Of a stretch of DNA of 64,000 nucleotides, positions 34,302-44,664 are shown in pieces. Below the pieces are notes generated by a model. That model was not told the origin of the DNA. It did not search any database and saw only the letters and a program-made list of their open reading frames with translations. The first letter of the stretch is position 1. Each line of letters begins with the position of its first letter. Source of the DNA: Dastarcus helophoroides (lineage: Eukaryota > Arthropoda > Insecta > Coleoptera > Bothrideridae); the NCBI GenBank assembly GCA_028583605.1, contig CM053327.1, positions 16,045,629 to 16,109,628 on the forward strand, given 5' to 3'. The position numbers and the translations under genes are program-made.

Positions 34302-35141
34302 CTATGACGTAATTAAACTCTTTTTTTTTATTGCTCGTCCATTCCTGACATTTCCATTAGATTTGCTACTATTTTTATCGGAATTGCTAGTAGAGTCCAC
34401 ACATCCAGGTGTTTGTTTGGTAAGGAAATCTGTTACAATGGATGGATAACTTGCATCTTCTATGTGACTTTCATTTAGGCTGCTTTGTTCCAGAAGAGTC
34501 TGATGATGTCCCAATTTCGACTGGATTTTATATCAGATTAGCATGTCCATATTCTACTAAAGTGTCTTTTAAGTTGATAAACCATAAACGCGCGTCGGCG
34601 TGGAGCAGGTAGCAGACGTGGCTTGTTTGGGAAAAGCCACTACAAAGGTCCCAACGAAATGAAACTCAAACGCGCACGACATGCTTCCAGTGTTTATAAA
34701 ATCTCGCCGCTCGCTATCGAAGGGCGCCTCTTGTTAGTAAAACACGATCAGGTATCGGAGATCCCTGGTTCCAGCTGTATTCTGATGACGTCATCCATCC
34801 CTTCAAGCGTCGTAAAGGGTGTGTCGTCATGATCGAGTCTAAAATGCGCTGAAGCTGCGTTGGTGACATCAGATACAATTGCGTTATCACAATGCGCATT
34901 GGTTTCAACCGACTTTCTTGAAGCTTGAGACGTTTGGGCGGTGGCCATTGCTGATGAAATTTCGCTCTTTTGTATTTAAAGATTTTGGTAGCTTTTTTGT
35001 TGAAATTTCCACATCATTTACACTTTGTTGGTGACAGAGTTTATTGTCACAGTCACTGGTTACTATTTTCGATTCATGTACCTTAGGGCGTTGTTTCTCG
35101 ATTACTGTCCTTTGTTTTACTCGAACTAAACGCACTAACAA
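34302..35141 (-). pseudogene. gag-like leader region of the LTR element
   Basis: Minus-strand open segments fill the part after the primer-binding site: 35141-34905 (78 codons), 34948-34748 (66 codons, starting MATAQTSQASRK, the most gag-like start) and 34514-34302 (70 codons, S/N/K-rich). None carries a zinc knuckle or a named domain. Position between the 5' LTR and the integrase tail makes them remnants of gag, joined to pol's end by the deletion that removed protease and polymerase. Identification rests on position, not on motifs. Confidence 0.45.
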
Positions 35142-35189
35142 TCACTTTTAAATTTTAGGTCCTTCCTCCTTTATCTTGCATAAGGAGAT

Positions 35190-35202
35190 ATCCCACTTCT
35201 GA
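35190..35202 (-). promoter_or_regulatory. putative tRNA primer-binding site
   Basis: Immediately inside the 5' LTR, in minus sense, TCAGAAGTGGGAT. It is complementary to the ATCCCACTTCTGA part of insect tRNA-Leu, starting a few bases in from the CCA end, an offset known in some gypsy-type elements. The tRNA match is from memory. Confidence 0.55.
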
Positions 35203-35446
35203 TGTAAACTTTAGGGGTGAAAATAGGGGGTATTTTCCCCAATAAAAGTCGATATTCAAGAATAGGACTCTATTATTCTTTTATAAGGTTTAAACGATTT
35301 ATCGCGGCGGCTCTTCGGTTCCGGCGTATGGTCGGTACTGCTGCGCGATACATTCCTGCTGCGTTTCCTGAGCTCGCCCGTCCTGACGTAGCCAAGTTGC
35401 CACCACTTGGCAACTATATAGGGTGTTTAAGGGGATTCCGCTAACA
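35203..35446 (-). repeat. 5' LTR, 244 bp
   Basis: Carries the promoter for the element: in minus sense TATAAAAG lies about 80 bp before the LTR's inner end. Identical in reading to 32912-33155, which implies the two copies have had little time to diverge since insertion. Confidence 0.9.
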
Positions 35447-35449
35447 TAT

Positions 35450-35930
35450 ATCACAATTCCTATTCTATTGTGCCTCAAACTTTAACAAATGTAATGTAAA
35501 ATAAATACAATTATCATGTTAGTTTATTAAAGAATTTACATATTCACTAAGAAATAAGAAATTATCGGTTTCTATTAAAAAAAAAAAACGTGATTGGTTT
35601 ATTATTACGACTTGAAAAATTTGCAAAATTCTGTTCGATGAACGAATGCCTCAAAACGGAACTAGTGATGATGGTTTTAAGTGTGATGTAACTTGTTGAA
35701 AATGACCAACATTGCCAGGTTGCCAGTTCGTTAGTGTTTACCTTTGGTTACTGTATTGTGCTTTTATGTGTTTTGTAGTACTTTTGCTCTTTCTTTTTAT
35801 GGAAATATCGACTGATTTAGTATTGTGTTCATGGGCTTAGGCAGGATTTGGTTCAGAGAGAGGCAAGAGTCATTTTGAAAAATTGATAAAAAAAAGAAAA
35901 CCGGAAAACGTTCCGGTTGAGTATATGTAT
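35450..35930. other. spacer with a small hairpin
   Basis: No gene. A perfect 8-bp hairpin, AACCGGAA-AACG-TTCCGGTT, lies at 35899-35918, directly before the edge of the next A-rich tract. Confidence 0.5.
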
Positions 35931-38580
35931 ATTTTCATTTAACTACATGAAGTGAGGAATCGAATTTTCAGATTAACTTTGAAATTTGGAAATAGATCTG
36001 AATTTTGCGAAAATAGTCAGAAAATTGAATCTAAAATAAGAACTGAACTTTTAGGAAAACTTCGAAAACTATCGAAATTTTGGAATTTCTAGAAAATCGT
36101 GTTTAAAATAAAATCCCAATTTTTCGAAAAATCTCAGAAAATGTTGAAAATTCGAAAGAATTATATTTTTAAAGGTGGACTTTTGAGATTAAAAGAGGCA
36201 ATTTTCAGAAAAAGTTTTAGCTTTGAGAAAAATTGTTTACTGTAAGTGGAGATTTTCAGAAGCATAAAAGCTATTTAAAGTACGAGTCAAAATTTCGGAA
36301 TAAGGCAAATTTTAAGAAACATGTAATTTTCGGAAATTTTAATTAAAAAAAAATTCAGAAAAACCCGAATATTAAAAAAATGAACGTTCAATTTGGAGAC
36401 AAAAAAGTAGAATGAAGTCATAATTTCGACAATGACGAATTTTCAGAAAACGCCTTATTTTGTGAAAGGATTTTTTAGAAAACCAAAATTGAATAAAAAC
36501 CCAAACTTTCGAAAGAACTCGAAAAATGCTGAAAATTCCAAAAATGCCAAAATATTTCCGAAAGTTAAATATTGTGAAAAAATTCTCAATTTCCAAAAAC
36601 ACTTTTCTATAAATTTTTACTTTTTTATTCTAGTTTTGACATAATATTTATATTTTAATAAAGAAATTGAATGTACAAGAAATCTTTTTCTCGAAATTAC
36701 TCAAAAATATTTTTCTCAACATTTTTAATTTGCGATAATATGCCGATCTAATTTAGAGAAAACAGACGAATTTCGAAAAAATTGAAATTTAAAGGAAAAA
36801 ACCAATTTCGAGCAGAAAGTCCAGAAAGTTCCAGAAACTAAAACATCGCATTTTGAAATAAAAGTCAAAATTTCGAAAATAAGGCGAAATATGAAGATGA
36901 AATTTCTGTAGTACCAAATTTAAAAAAGTCAAAATTTTAAAAAAGGAAAAATATTCAGAAAAGTGGCAGAATTTTGATAGAAAAAATGGTTTCCAAAAGA
37001 AAGATCCAAAAAGTCGAAATTTCGAAAAAGACGATTTTAAACTAATTTTAAGAGAAAAACGCAACATTTTTAGCAAAGTTGAATATCGAATTTGATATAA
37101 AAATATCGGAAAAAAGGCAAATTTTAAGAAACCTGTCAAAATTTCTGACAAATCAAATTCTAAAAAATCAAAATCTTCAGAAAAACTTGATGTTAAAAAA
37201 ATAAGGCCGAAGACAACCTTATGAATGGTTGTGCTGGGCCTTTAGGCCACTCATCTCTGTTAAAAATAGTTAAGGTTGATAGATAAGCAATTGTGCCACT
37301 GCGACGTTATGATTAGATGCGCATGCGCGTTTGGATGCGGTCGATCATGCACGAAGAGAATATTCTTGGTATATAAGGGTTAATTTTAGGATTAGGTGTT
37401 AGTATCTCTCTGAAGATGATAGCTTAGTTATCGAAACCTATTAGAGCAACCTCTGTTGTGTTTTTTAATCTTTCTTGGTTTTAGGGGATTTGTATTTCAA
37501 TTTTTAAAAATAAAGAAATTTAAAAAAAAACGAAATCTTTGAAAAACACTCGATATTACTAGAAAAACTACCAAACGAATGAAGCATCAAAGATCGGTAT
37601 TTTCCAGAACAAATTCAAATTTTAAACTTTAAGAAAAAGTACAACTTTGAGAATAGCCGTTTATGAAAAAAACGAATTTTGAAAAAAGTCAAAATTTTAA
37701 GAAGGATACGAATTTCCAGGAAAAATAATCAGTTTTCGGGGAACATACAGGATAGAATTTTAGGATAAACTTCAAATTTGCGAAAAAAGACAAATTTTGA
37801 GAAACATATCCAAGTTTCGATTATTGTTAAATTTGTTTTTTTCTGGAAATTTTGATTTTTTCCCTTACAAAGCAAAAAAAAGGATGAAATTTTGAGAAAA
37901 AAGTCCAATTTTGGTAAACACTCGAAATTCTTCAGAGCCATATTTTGTCGAAATTTTGGGAAAAGGACAAATTTTTGAGAAAAATGTAATTTCTAGAATT
38001 TTCTATTCAGCGTTTGAATCAGAGGCAGATATGCGCCCTGATTTGCTCCACCCTAAGTCAGAAAATGTCCAATATTGAGATAAACATCGAAATTTTGAGA
38101 AATAAGCTCTATTTCAGTTATAAACTCTCTCAGGGAAAATTTTTTCGGAATTTTTGTATTTTTACAAAATTTCTAAAAAAGTCATTATAAAAATTTCCAA
38201 ATAAATAATTTTATCAAAAAATCGATCATCTTAAGGAAAAAGGTAAACCTTGATAAACAAGTGAAAATTTTATGAAAATCAATATTTAAAGAAATGCCGA
38301 AGTTTCCGGAAAAATGAATTTTGAGAAATGGTAGAATTTCGAAAAATGAAACGATTCGAAGTTCGAAATTTTGACTAAAGTCGAATTCTGATGAAAGAAA
38401 TCAAATTTTAGGAATAAATTTAACATTTTGAAAGAAATTTGTGAAGAAAGACGAATTTTGAGAAATAAGTCGAAATCGCGAGAAAATGTCAATAGCTTAA
38501 AGAAGGACGAAATTTGTCGAATCAGATTTTTTTAGAGAAAGTCTTGTCAGTTGTATATAAATTTTCGTTTAACTGCATGA
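35919..38580. repeat. A-rich low-order phrase tract flanked by imperfect direct repeats
   Basis: About 2.6 kb of phrases such as 'gaaaaacttcgaaa' and 'tcaaaatttcgaaaa' with variable spacing. The edges carry related sequences: 'tgtatattttcatttaac' plus 'tacatga' at about 35926-35950, and 'tgtatataaattttcgttt' plus 'aactgcatga' at about 38552-38580. A dispersed repeat is inserted inside at 37200-37510. ORFs of 70-120 codons within (for example 36789-37151, minus) are F/K/S-rich products of the phrase pattern and not genes. Confidence 0.65.
37200..37510 (+). repeat. dispersed repeat inside the A-rich tract
   Basis: A compositionally distinct insert with 'gatgcgcatgcgcg', a possible TATA box 'ggtatataaggg', 'ctctgaagatgatagc', 'ttatcgaaacc' and a tail 'cttggttttaggggatttgt' shared with both arms of the palindrome at 57972-58094. 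The 'ctgaagatg...cgaaac' phrase is common near the ends of retroelements, including Penelope-like ones. Family not established. Confidence 0.5.
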
Positions 38581-38584
38581 GCCA

Positions 38585-38595
38585 GGGGGGGGGGG
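38585..38595 (+). repeat. run of eleven G
   Basis: An isolated homopolymer followed by 'caagcgccctaccctgccct', in otherwise AT-rich DNA at the right edge of the tract. Possibly a scrap of a different element. Confidence 0.8.
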
Positions 38596-38599
38596 CAAG

Positions 38600-41410
38600 C
38601 GCCCTACCCTGCCCTATTCTAGCAACTCCTATGATTGTGTTAACGTGTCTGCTCTAAACCTTAGACAAGTATTGATTATTTCATATGAAAATTTTAACTT
38701 GCTCTAGAAATAATGTCACATCTATTTGAACATATCGGCTCGCGTTTCCGCGCCAATTTAAATAGGTGAATTGTATTTCACATTTTTATTGTATAAAGTG
38801 ACTTTATTTAAAGGAAATAGAAAGTTACACGGAATAGTTCGGCCGTGGGAATATTTTAAGACAATTTAAAAATAAGAGTCAAATTCCCTCTTCTACAACG
38901 AAATAACAGGCATACTTGCGACTTTTGCGCTTGTTAGTTTTTCTTGTCATCTGCACCTATCAGTAATTGATAATGCAATAAGCATCTGTTGACCTATGAA
39001 ATCGTAAAACGTGAACGGCCGAATAACATTTTTTCACAATTTTCTGTCTGAACGAATGCGTGGATAAAATTAATAACCTAATGACGGAGTTACCCTGTAT
39101 GTTTGCTTTTAAATCTTTTTCAAGGGGTTAATGCGCAAAGCGTCTTATCCAGTTTCAAATATTGATTCAAAAGATTAATTACTGCCAAGCTCTCCCCAAC
39201 AATCCTTCGAATCTAGTAGTTTTTCATAAATAATTTGACAGTTATTTTTGCCAATAAACATCAATTAAAAAATAGTTTGTGATATAGTTAAAAAGAACAC
39301 AAGATATTACCTTTTATTTAATTGTCAATTAACGACAACATTTTACTTGTTTATTTTACGCCCCAAAAAATATTTAACAGTAAAGTTAGCAAAAGATATA
39401 TAAAGGCACATTTTTAGATGAAAAAGGGCAACCATCTGCGCATATTACAAGAGGGGTCTGTCATATATTAACGTTTATTCGAAGCAAATACCAGACAGTC
39501 AGCGGAATGGATATAAATTGCCAATATGTACTTTGATGGATCAAAGAAGACGAGATCGGTTTACGAGAAAATTTTCTTTTTCTCATTAAAATTGAAAATT
39601 CACTTTGTCCTCGCCCTTCAGATAAAAGATCGGTAAGAGGTCTTATCAAAAACCTATAAACCTAAAACATATAAAACTAATATTAGATGCGAAATATTTA
39701 TACATGCCTTATAATAATAAACCTAACTCTTTAAAGGTAATTTAATTTAGTTTTAATTGTTTAAGTACAGGCGCTAAGATACCCAAAAATATTTCCTAAC
39801 AAACAGTAATTTTGGAGTAGTTGAATTAAGGAGTCATTGTATGTATTATAATAAATAACAACTTTTATATCCAATGGTTGCCAAATGAGGATATCTTACT
39901 AAAACTGTTTTTAAATTTTATTTAAATATGTATTCAAATTGCCTTTCCAACCCGTCAGGAAATTGATCAAAAATGATTCGCAAGTGCTTAAATAGACGCG
40001 TCAAATTTTCCTTTCAATAAAGTTTGCTTCGGAATTTAATTAAAGAAACGGAATTGATTCAAAAAGTAATATACGCTGTTTAAAAAGATTTCAACATGTC
40101 ATGCTTTCGATGTGAAAGAAACCTTAATTATACGAGATGAATTCAATTTAGATACAGCACAATAAAAATATGAAGCTCGAAAAAAGAGCCTGTTTTAATT
40201 TCCGCCGTGATAATTACAAAGATTAGGAAAGCAACTTCTTGTCAGGCATATTTCAACTCTGGAAGACCTCTACCGTGTATTTATGGATGACATTTCACTC
40301 CATTCATCCTGTGTGGCTGTTGTACTTAATTACTTGTTTATTTGTGTTCACATGCATATAATATCTCGTTGCTCCTTTGTTTTAAACAAAACGAAGCTGG
40401 AATTACGACTGAAAAAGCCATTTTACACAAAATGAAGTCGCACGATGCAAAAAGACGCTGATTCAGAGGAAAAAAGTTTATAATTTTTTCACTTTACTAT
40501 AAATAAGCAAAATTATGGACCGCTCTACAGTTTACCTACTTTATCCTTGAAGGTCTTTCGTAATGCATTTAAGCTCTCACTATCTAGAAATTATACAAGT
40601 TTAGAACTCAGTACTGCAAATTAAACAGTTAAAAATAGTCACAAAAAGATGGAAAATTTTGATTAATAGTAATAAACAAATGTGATCACGAAGACTTTAA
40701 CGTTAGGCTTAGGTTCAATAAATACATAAATACTTTTGCGGGATTGGACCGCTCCGGATAATTAGAATGTTCAATATTCCATTCACCACCTGTGGTTTCC
40801 TCAGAAGCAAAAACTGTAACCGGTTCAGAAGAGCAGAATATCTAAGCATGTCAATTGGAAATTGGAATATTACGTGAAGTATGCATTAGTAGGATACAAG
40901 ATCAACTTGAACAATTCAAGAAAGTGCGTTAGCCTTACCTCATGTGATGACGAGTTTCAAATAAGAACTGGAAGACATTGAGGAAACTATACTAATTGGA
41001 GATAAGTGATAACAGTGGTGCTAAAGGGATATCAGACAATCAGGCTTTTATCAAATTTAGGAAGACCCTAAAGATTACAGGAGGCGATTTATATGCTTCT
41101 AAGGGATGTGACCAACAAATTTTTGGAAAGTTTCTAATTATCTTAGCGAAATTTTTTCTCAAAATTTGGAATATAAGCTGTCTGAGTTTTTTTCTCGAAA
41201 TTTGGACTGTTTTTGGCAATGCTCAATTTAGAGTTGAAGTTAAATTTCTACAGGAAAATATTAATTTCGAGCCAAAACGAAAATTATTGAAGAAAATTTA
41301 TTAAAAAAAAACAGCTCTAATCTAGAAATATAATGTTTCTAAATGGCAATTTTGAAGTTTTTAGTAAAAGTTGAAAATTCGAAATTTTATCAAAATTCGG
41401 ATCTAATTAA
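38600..41410. other. spacer, no gene seen
   Basis: AT-rich, non-repetitive to the eye up to about 41100. 41140-41400 begins another short low-order tract ('aaatttggaatata', 'gaaatttggactg'). The 62-codon and 102-codon ORFs (39461-39649 minus, 40996-41304 plus) have no motifs. Confidence 0.45.
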
Positions 41411-41419
41411 TAGTTATTT

Positions 41420-41542
41420 GTTATACAAGACGGTAAAATTATTTTTTATCGACGAGTGAAAATGTTTAATTAATGAGCGACGAAGGAGCGAATTAATTAA
41501 ATTTGACGAGTCGATAATGAAATTTTACCGTCGTGTGTAACG
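41420..41542. repeat. 123-bp imperfect palindrome upstream of the Crypton gene
   Basis: The left arm begins 'gttatacaagacggtaaaat' and the right arm ends 'attttaccgtcgtgtgtaac'. Intermediate matches include 'atcgacgagtg'/'gacgagtcgat' and 'tttaattaatgagcg'/'gcgaattaattaaa', centred on 'acgaagga' near 41483. It stops 16 bp before the inverted repeat that starts at 41559. It may be a separate small element or the outer part of the Crypton element. Confidence 0.7.
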
Positions 41543-41558
41543 TTGTATTTTTTTTTAT

Positions 41559-43044
41559 TGCGAAGGTTAAAGAAAAATCGAGAGAAAAACTCAATAATTT
41601 TGCAGACAGAAATAAGAAAAGCAGTCAAAAATTAAATCGCAGTTGGTTCGTTTGGTATGTTGCTATAGTTATACCAAATAAATAATTGTTTCACATCAAT
41701 TTTTCAATTTTGATCCGTATGAATCTCAAGATCTCAAGAATGTGTGAAAACGAGGTAGAGCAGGAAAACATTCTGGTATGTGTGAAGAAAGAAGCGTTAG
41801 AGGCAGTAGCTAAATTATTGCCTCAAAAATCGCGATTAATATATGAAAAAGAGTACACATGCTTTCAAAGGTGGAAAATGGCAAAGAAGATTAATAGTTT
41901 AAGTGAAATGGTATTTCTGGCATATTTTTCTGAAAAAGCAAAGAAGGTGAAGCCATCAACATTGTGGTCTTATTATTCGATGCTGAAGTCTACAATTTTG
42001 GTCAACGAAAATTGTGACATTTCAAAGTAAGTAACGTCAAATTTAGTGTATAATTTTTTTGCTAATACGAATTATTGTTTACAGATACAGTAAACTAATT
42101 GCATTATTGAAGAAACTATGTGATGGTTATAAACCTAAGAAATCGAACATTTTTGAACCTGATGATATCATTCGATTTATAAAAGAAGCTCCCGATGATG
42201 ATTATTTGTTTATGAAGGTTGTGGCGGTAATGGGTTTATATGGGGCATGCCGGTCCGATGAATTGTATAAATTAGAGATGTCTAATATTGATGATAGAAC
42301 ATCAGTAATGATCGTTCAACTGATTGATACTAAAACCAAAAAAGATCGGTCTTTTTGTATAACTGACCAGGAAGTGGGTGTTTTGGACATCATAAGAAAA
42401 TATATCGACTTACGTCCTAAACACGTTCCTCATAATAAGTTTTTTATTAACTATAGACAAGAAAAGTGTACTATCCAGCCTGTAGGCATAAACACTTTAT
42501 ATAAAGTCCCAAGAAAAATTGCCGATTTCCTAAATTTACCGGATTCAGAAAAATACAGTGGTCATTGTTTTAGACGATCTGCAGCCACAATGATGGCAAA
42601 CTCAGGGGCTGACATGGTGACAATAAAGCGCGCAGGGGGATGGAAGTCATCATCAGTAGCTGAAACTTATATAGAAAATTCAGTACGAAGTAAAATTGAA
42701 GTTTCAAAGAAGATACTAGTTGGGTCAACGAGTGGGATCGTTAGTAATACTATCTATATCTTCTGTATGCCCGTCTGTTCACCATTCTGAACACCGTTCT
42801 GTTCCGGACATCCATGTTTCGGAAAATGTGAATGGTATGATCCAAGTTATTATCAATGAAAGCACTAAAGATAATTAAGTTGTATCTAATAATAATTATT
42901 ATTTCAAATAAAAATAGATACCTACTTAATTAAAGTATTTTATCTATCCTTGCTCTTAAAGTTCCATTTTATCTACCCTTACGGTTAAAATGGTACTTTA
43001 ATCTGGTGTTTTGAGTTGAATAAAGTATACTTTAACCTTCGCAA
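41559..43044 (+). mobile_element. Crypton-like element with short inverted repeats
   Basis: A tyrosine recombinase gene lies between TTGCGAAGGTTAAAG (41559-41573) and its exact reverse complement (43030-43044). The match extends outward through A and a T-run with one mismatch, about 24 nt in all. A second inverted repeat lies just inside the right end: AAAGTTCCATTTTA (42958-42971) against TAAAATGGTACTTT (42986-42999), 13 of 14 pairs. Cryptons are DNA transposons moved by a tyrosine recombinase and are described as lacking terminal inverted repeats, so these repeats are notable. The true element edges are not proven. Confidence 0.7.
41719..42878 (+). CDS. Crypton-type tyrosine recombinase, two exons
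   Basis: Exon 1 ends at 42026, the intron is 42027-42084 (GTAAGT...TTTACAG, 58 bp), and exon 2 starts at 42085. Splicing joins 'NCDISK' to 'YSKLIALLKKL' in frame. An N-terminal core-binding part ('SRLIYEKEYTCFQRWK', 'KPSTLWSYYSMLKST') precedes the catalytic domain. All active-site positions are present: Arg in 'LYGACRSDELY', Lys in 'DTKTKKDR', H-x-x-R in 'GHCFRRSAATMM', Trp in 'KRAGGWKSSSV' (replacing the second His) and the Tyr nucleophile in 'AETYIENSV'. It cuts and rejoins DNA through a 3'-phosphotyrosine. In the written frame a stop falls at 42788. The next frame stays open from about 42771 to 42878, so the last ~35 codons are displaced by one apparent frameshift after the catalytic Tyr. 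Starts at 41686, 41719 or 41740 are all possible. Confidence 0.85.
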
Positions 43045-44540
43045 TGAAAAAAACATAATTTTTAAAATAAAATTGAGATTCTTTATATCGTTTTTTCGAA
43101 ATTTGGTATTAAAACTCGAATTTCTTTTTTTTTATTTTCGAATTTTGCTCGCAAATTTAACTTTTATTTTACAGTCAAAGTTTAAGTTTGAATTTTTTAA
43201 ATTCAAGCTCTGTTTGATAGTTTTTAGAATTGAAATGGAAATTTTTAATAAAAAATCAGAAATTCGACAAAGGCTTCATTTATCAAAAAAAAAATTCCAA
43301 CATTTTTAGTTTATTCTCATAATACTGATTTTTGAACTCTAATCTCGATTAAAATTTCGGAGCTTCAGCGTTGGATTTAAAATTTTTGCCTTCATTTGGA
43401 AATTTTTAATTTTAAAATCAACATTTGGAGAAAACATTTTTTTAAATTCCACCTTACCAACTTAACTTAAATTTTCAGTTTAAGATTTTATGTTGCATAT
43501 GGAGGAAAGTTCTTTTCTACAACATATTCCAAAGTTTCTTCTCGAAACGACATTATTCAAAATTTCGAGAAACATTTTTCCAGAAATTTCGAAATCGAAG
43601 TTTGCCTACATTACGATTAATCTCGAAATCTTAAATTTGAGGGTAAATTTTCGATTTCAAACTTCAAATATCCACATTTTTTCTAGAATTTCGACTTTGA
43701 CACAAAATGCTTGAAGAAAAAAATCGATATTTATATAAAAAAAAATGGAAATCTTGTAAGTTTCAGGTTTTTCTAGAAACTTTTAATTCAAAACACGAAG
43801 CTTTAAAAAAATATTAATATGTCCAATTTAAATTTTTTTCGACTTGTTTCAAATTTTTCACTTTTTATGTATAAATAACATTTTTATTTAGACCCTTATT
43901 GTCTCCTTTCTTTACAATTTTAAAAATGAATTCAAGAATTTTCATTTTTAACTTGAAATCTGTCGAAGATTCAATTTATTTTAAATCATCAATTTTACTA
44001 TTTCCAAAAGATTTAGACTTTTATACGCGAAATTTCTTTTATTTTAATTCCAATTTGATTTAAAAAGTTGTTGAACGTGCTTCTTGAATTTTGCGACTTC
44101 TTTGAACATTTCAATTTTAAAACCAAAAAATTAAAATTTTTATTTCAAATGTGAAATTAAAAAAAAACTAAATTACTAAAAAATTCCATTAAATTTCTAG
44201 AAAGAATTTTAATTTTTTTTTTGAAATTTTGACCTTTTCCTTTCGAACCCCTTGACTCTAATTTCTAAATGTTAAACTAAAAATTTGAGGTTAAATATTC
44301 GAATTTAAATAAAAAAAGTTAAAATTGTATTTTCATTTATGTTTTATTGGCTTTTTTCGCCAACAAAACATGAATTTTCATTAACCCAATACTTCGCAAG
44401 GAAGATACAGAGAATATTTAAAATTGTATCTTGAAATTTCGACTTGACGTCACGACATTTTAATTTTGAGAAAAAAATGGTAGTTGTAAGTCTAAACGCG
44501 GAATTTTTAATTGAAAGAATTACTGCCGAGATTTACAAGA
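43045..44540. repeat. T-rich low-order phrase tract
   Basis: About 1.5 kb of phrases such as 'tttttcgaaatttggt' and 'aaatttcgactt', T-rich on the plus strand, the mirror of the A-rich tracts. Contained ORFs (for example 43016-43309) are F/K/L-rich and phrase-derived. Confidence 0.65.
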
Positions 44541-44664
44541 CGTAGGATGTAATCAATGTTAAAGGTCACTCCAATGAGGTAACTTTAATATTTGTATTAT
44601 TGGTTGCATAGCAACAGTGAAGTATCTTAAAGGACAGTGAATCCTCACTTGAAAACTTACTGCT

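Larger units (their letters stand above)
32912..35446 (-). mobile_element. Young non-autonomous LTR retrotransposon (gypsy-like)
   Basis: Two 244-bp direct repeats (32912-33155, 35203-35446) with no mismatch noticed, bounded by TG...CA and flanked by TATA on both sides (32908-32911, 35447-35450), a 4-bp target duplication. Transcription runs on the minus strand: the LTR has TATAAAAG in that sense, and the internal end of the upstream LTR is followed by TCAGAAGTGGGAT, which fits pairing to the acceptor arm of tRNA-Leu a few bases in from its 3' end. The 2.05-kb interior lacks protease, reverse transcriptase and RNase H. It keeps only a gag-like start, an integrase C-terminus (33896-34213) and a hairpin array. 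It must have been mobilised by a full-length relative. No polypurine tract is obvious before the 3' LTR. Confidence 0.88.

Noticed and set aside
36789..37151. 120-codon minus ORF as a gene
   Set aside because: It is a by-product of the A-rich tract: F-, L- and S-rich with repeated FxFF-type runs mirroring the DNA phrases.
37425..37460. 'ctgaagatgatagc...ttatcgaaacc' as a hammerhead ribozyme
   Set aside because: A core-like box and GAAAC are present, but one extra base separates the core from stem II, no GTC or other GUH site follows, and stem I has no partner.
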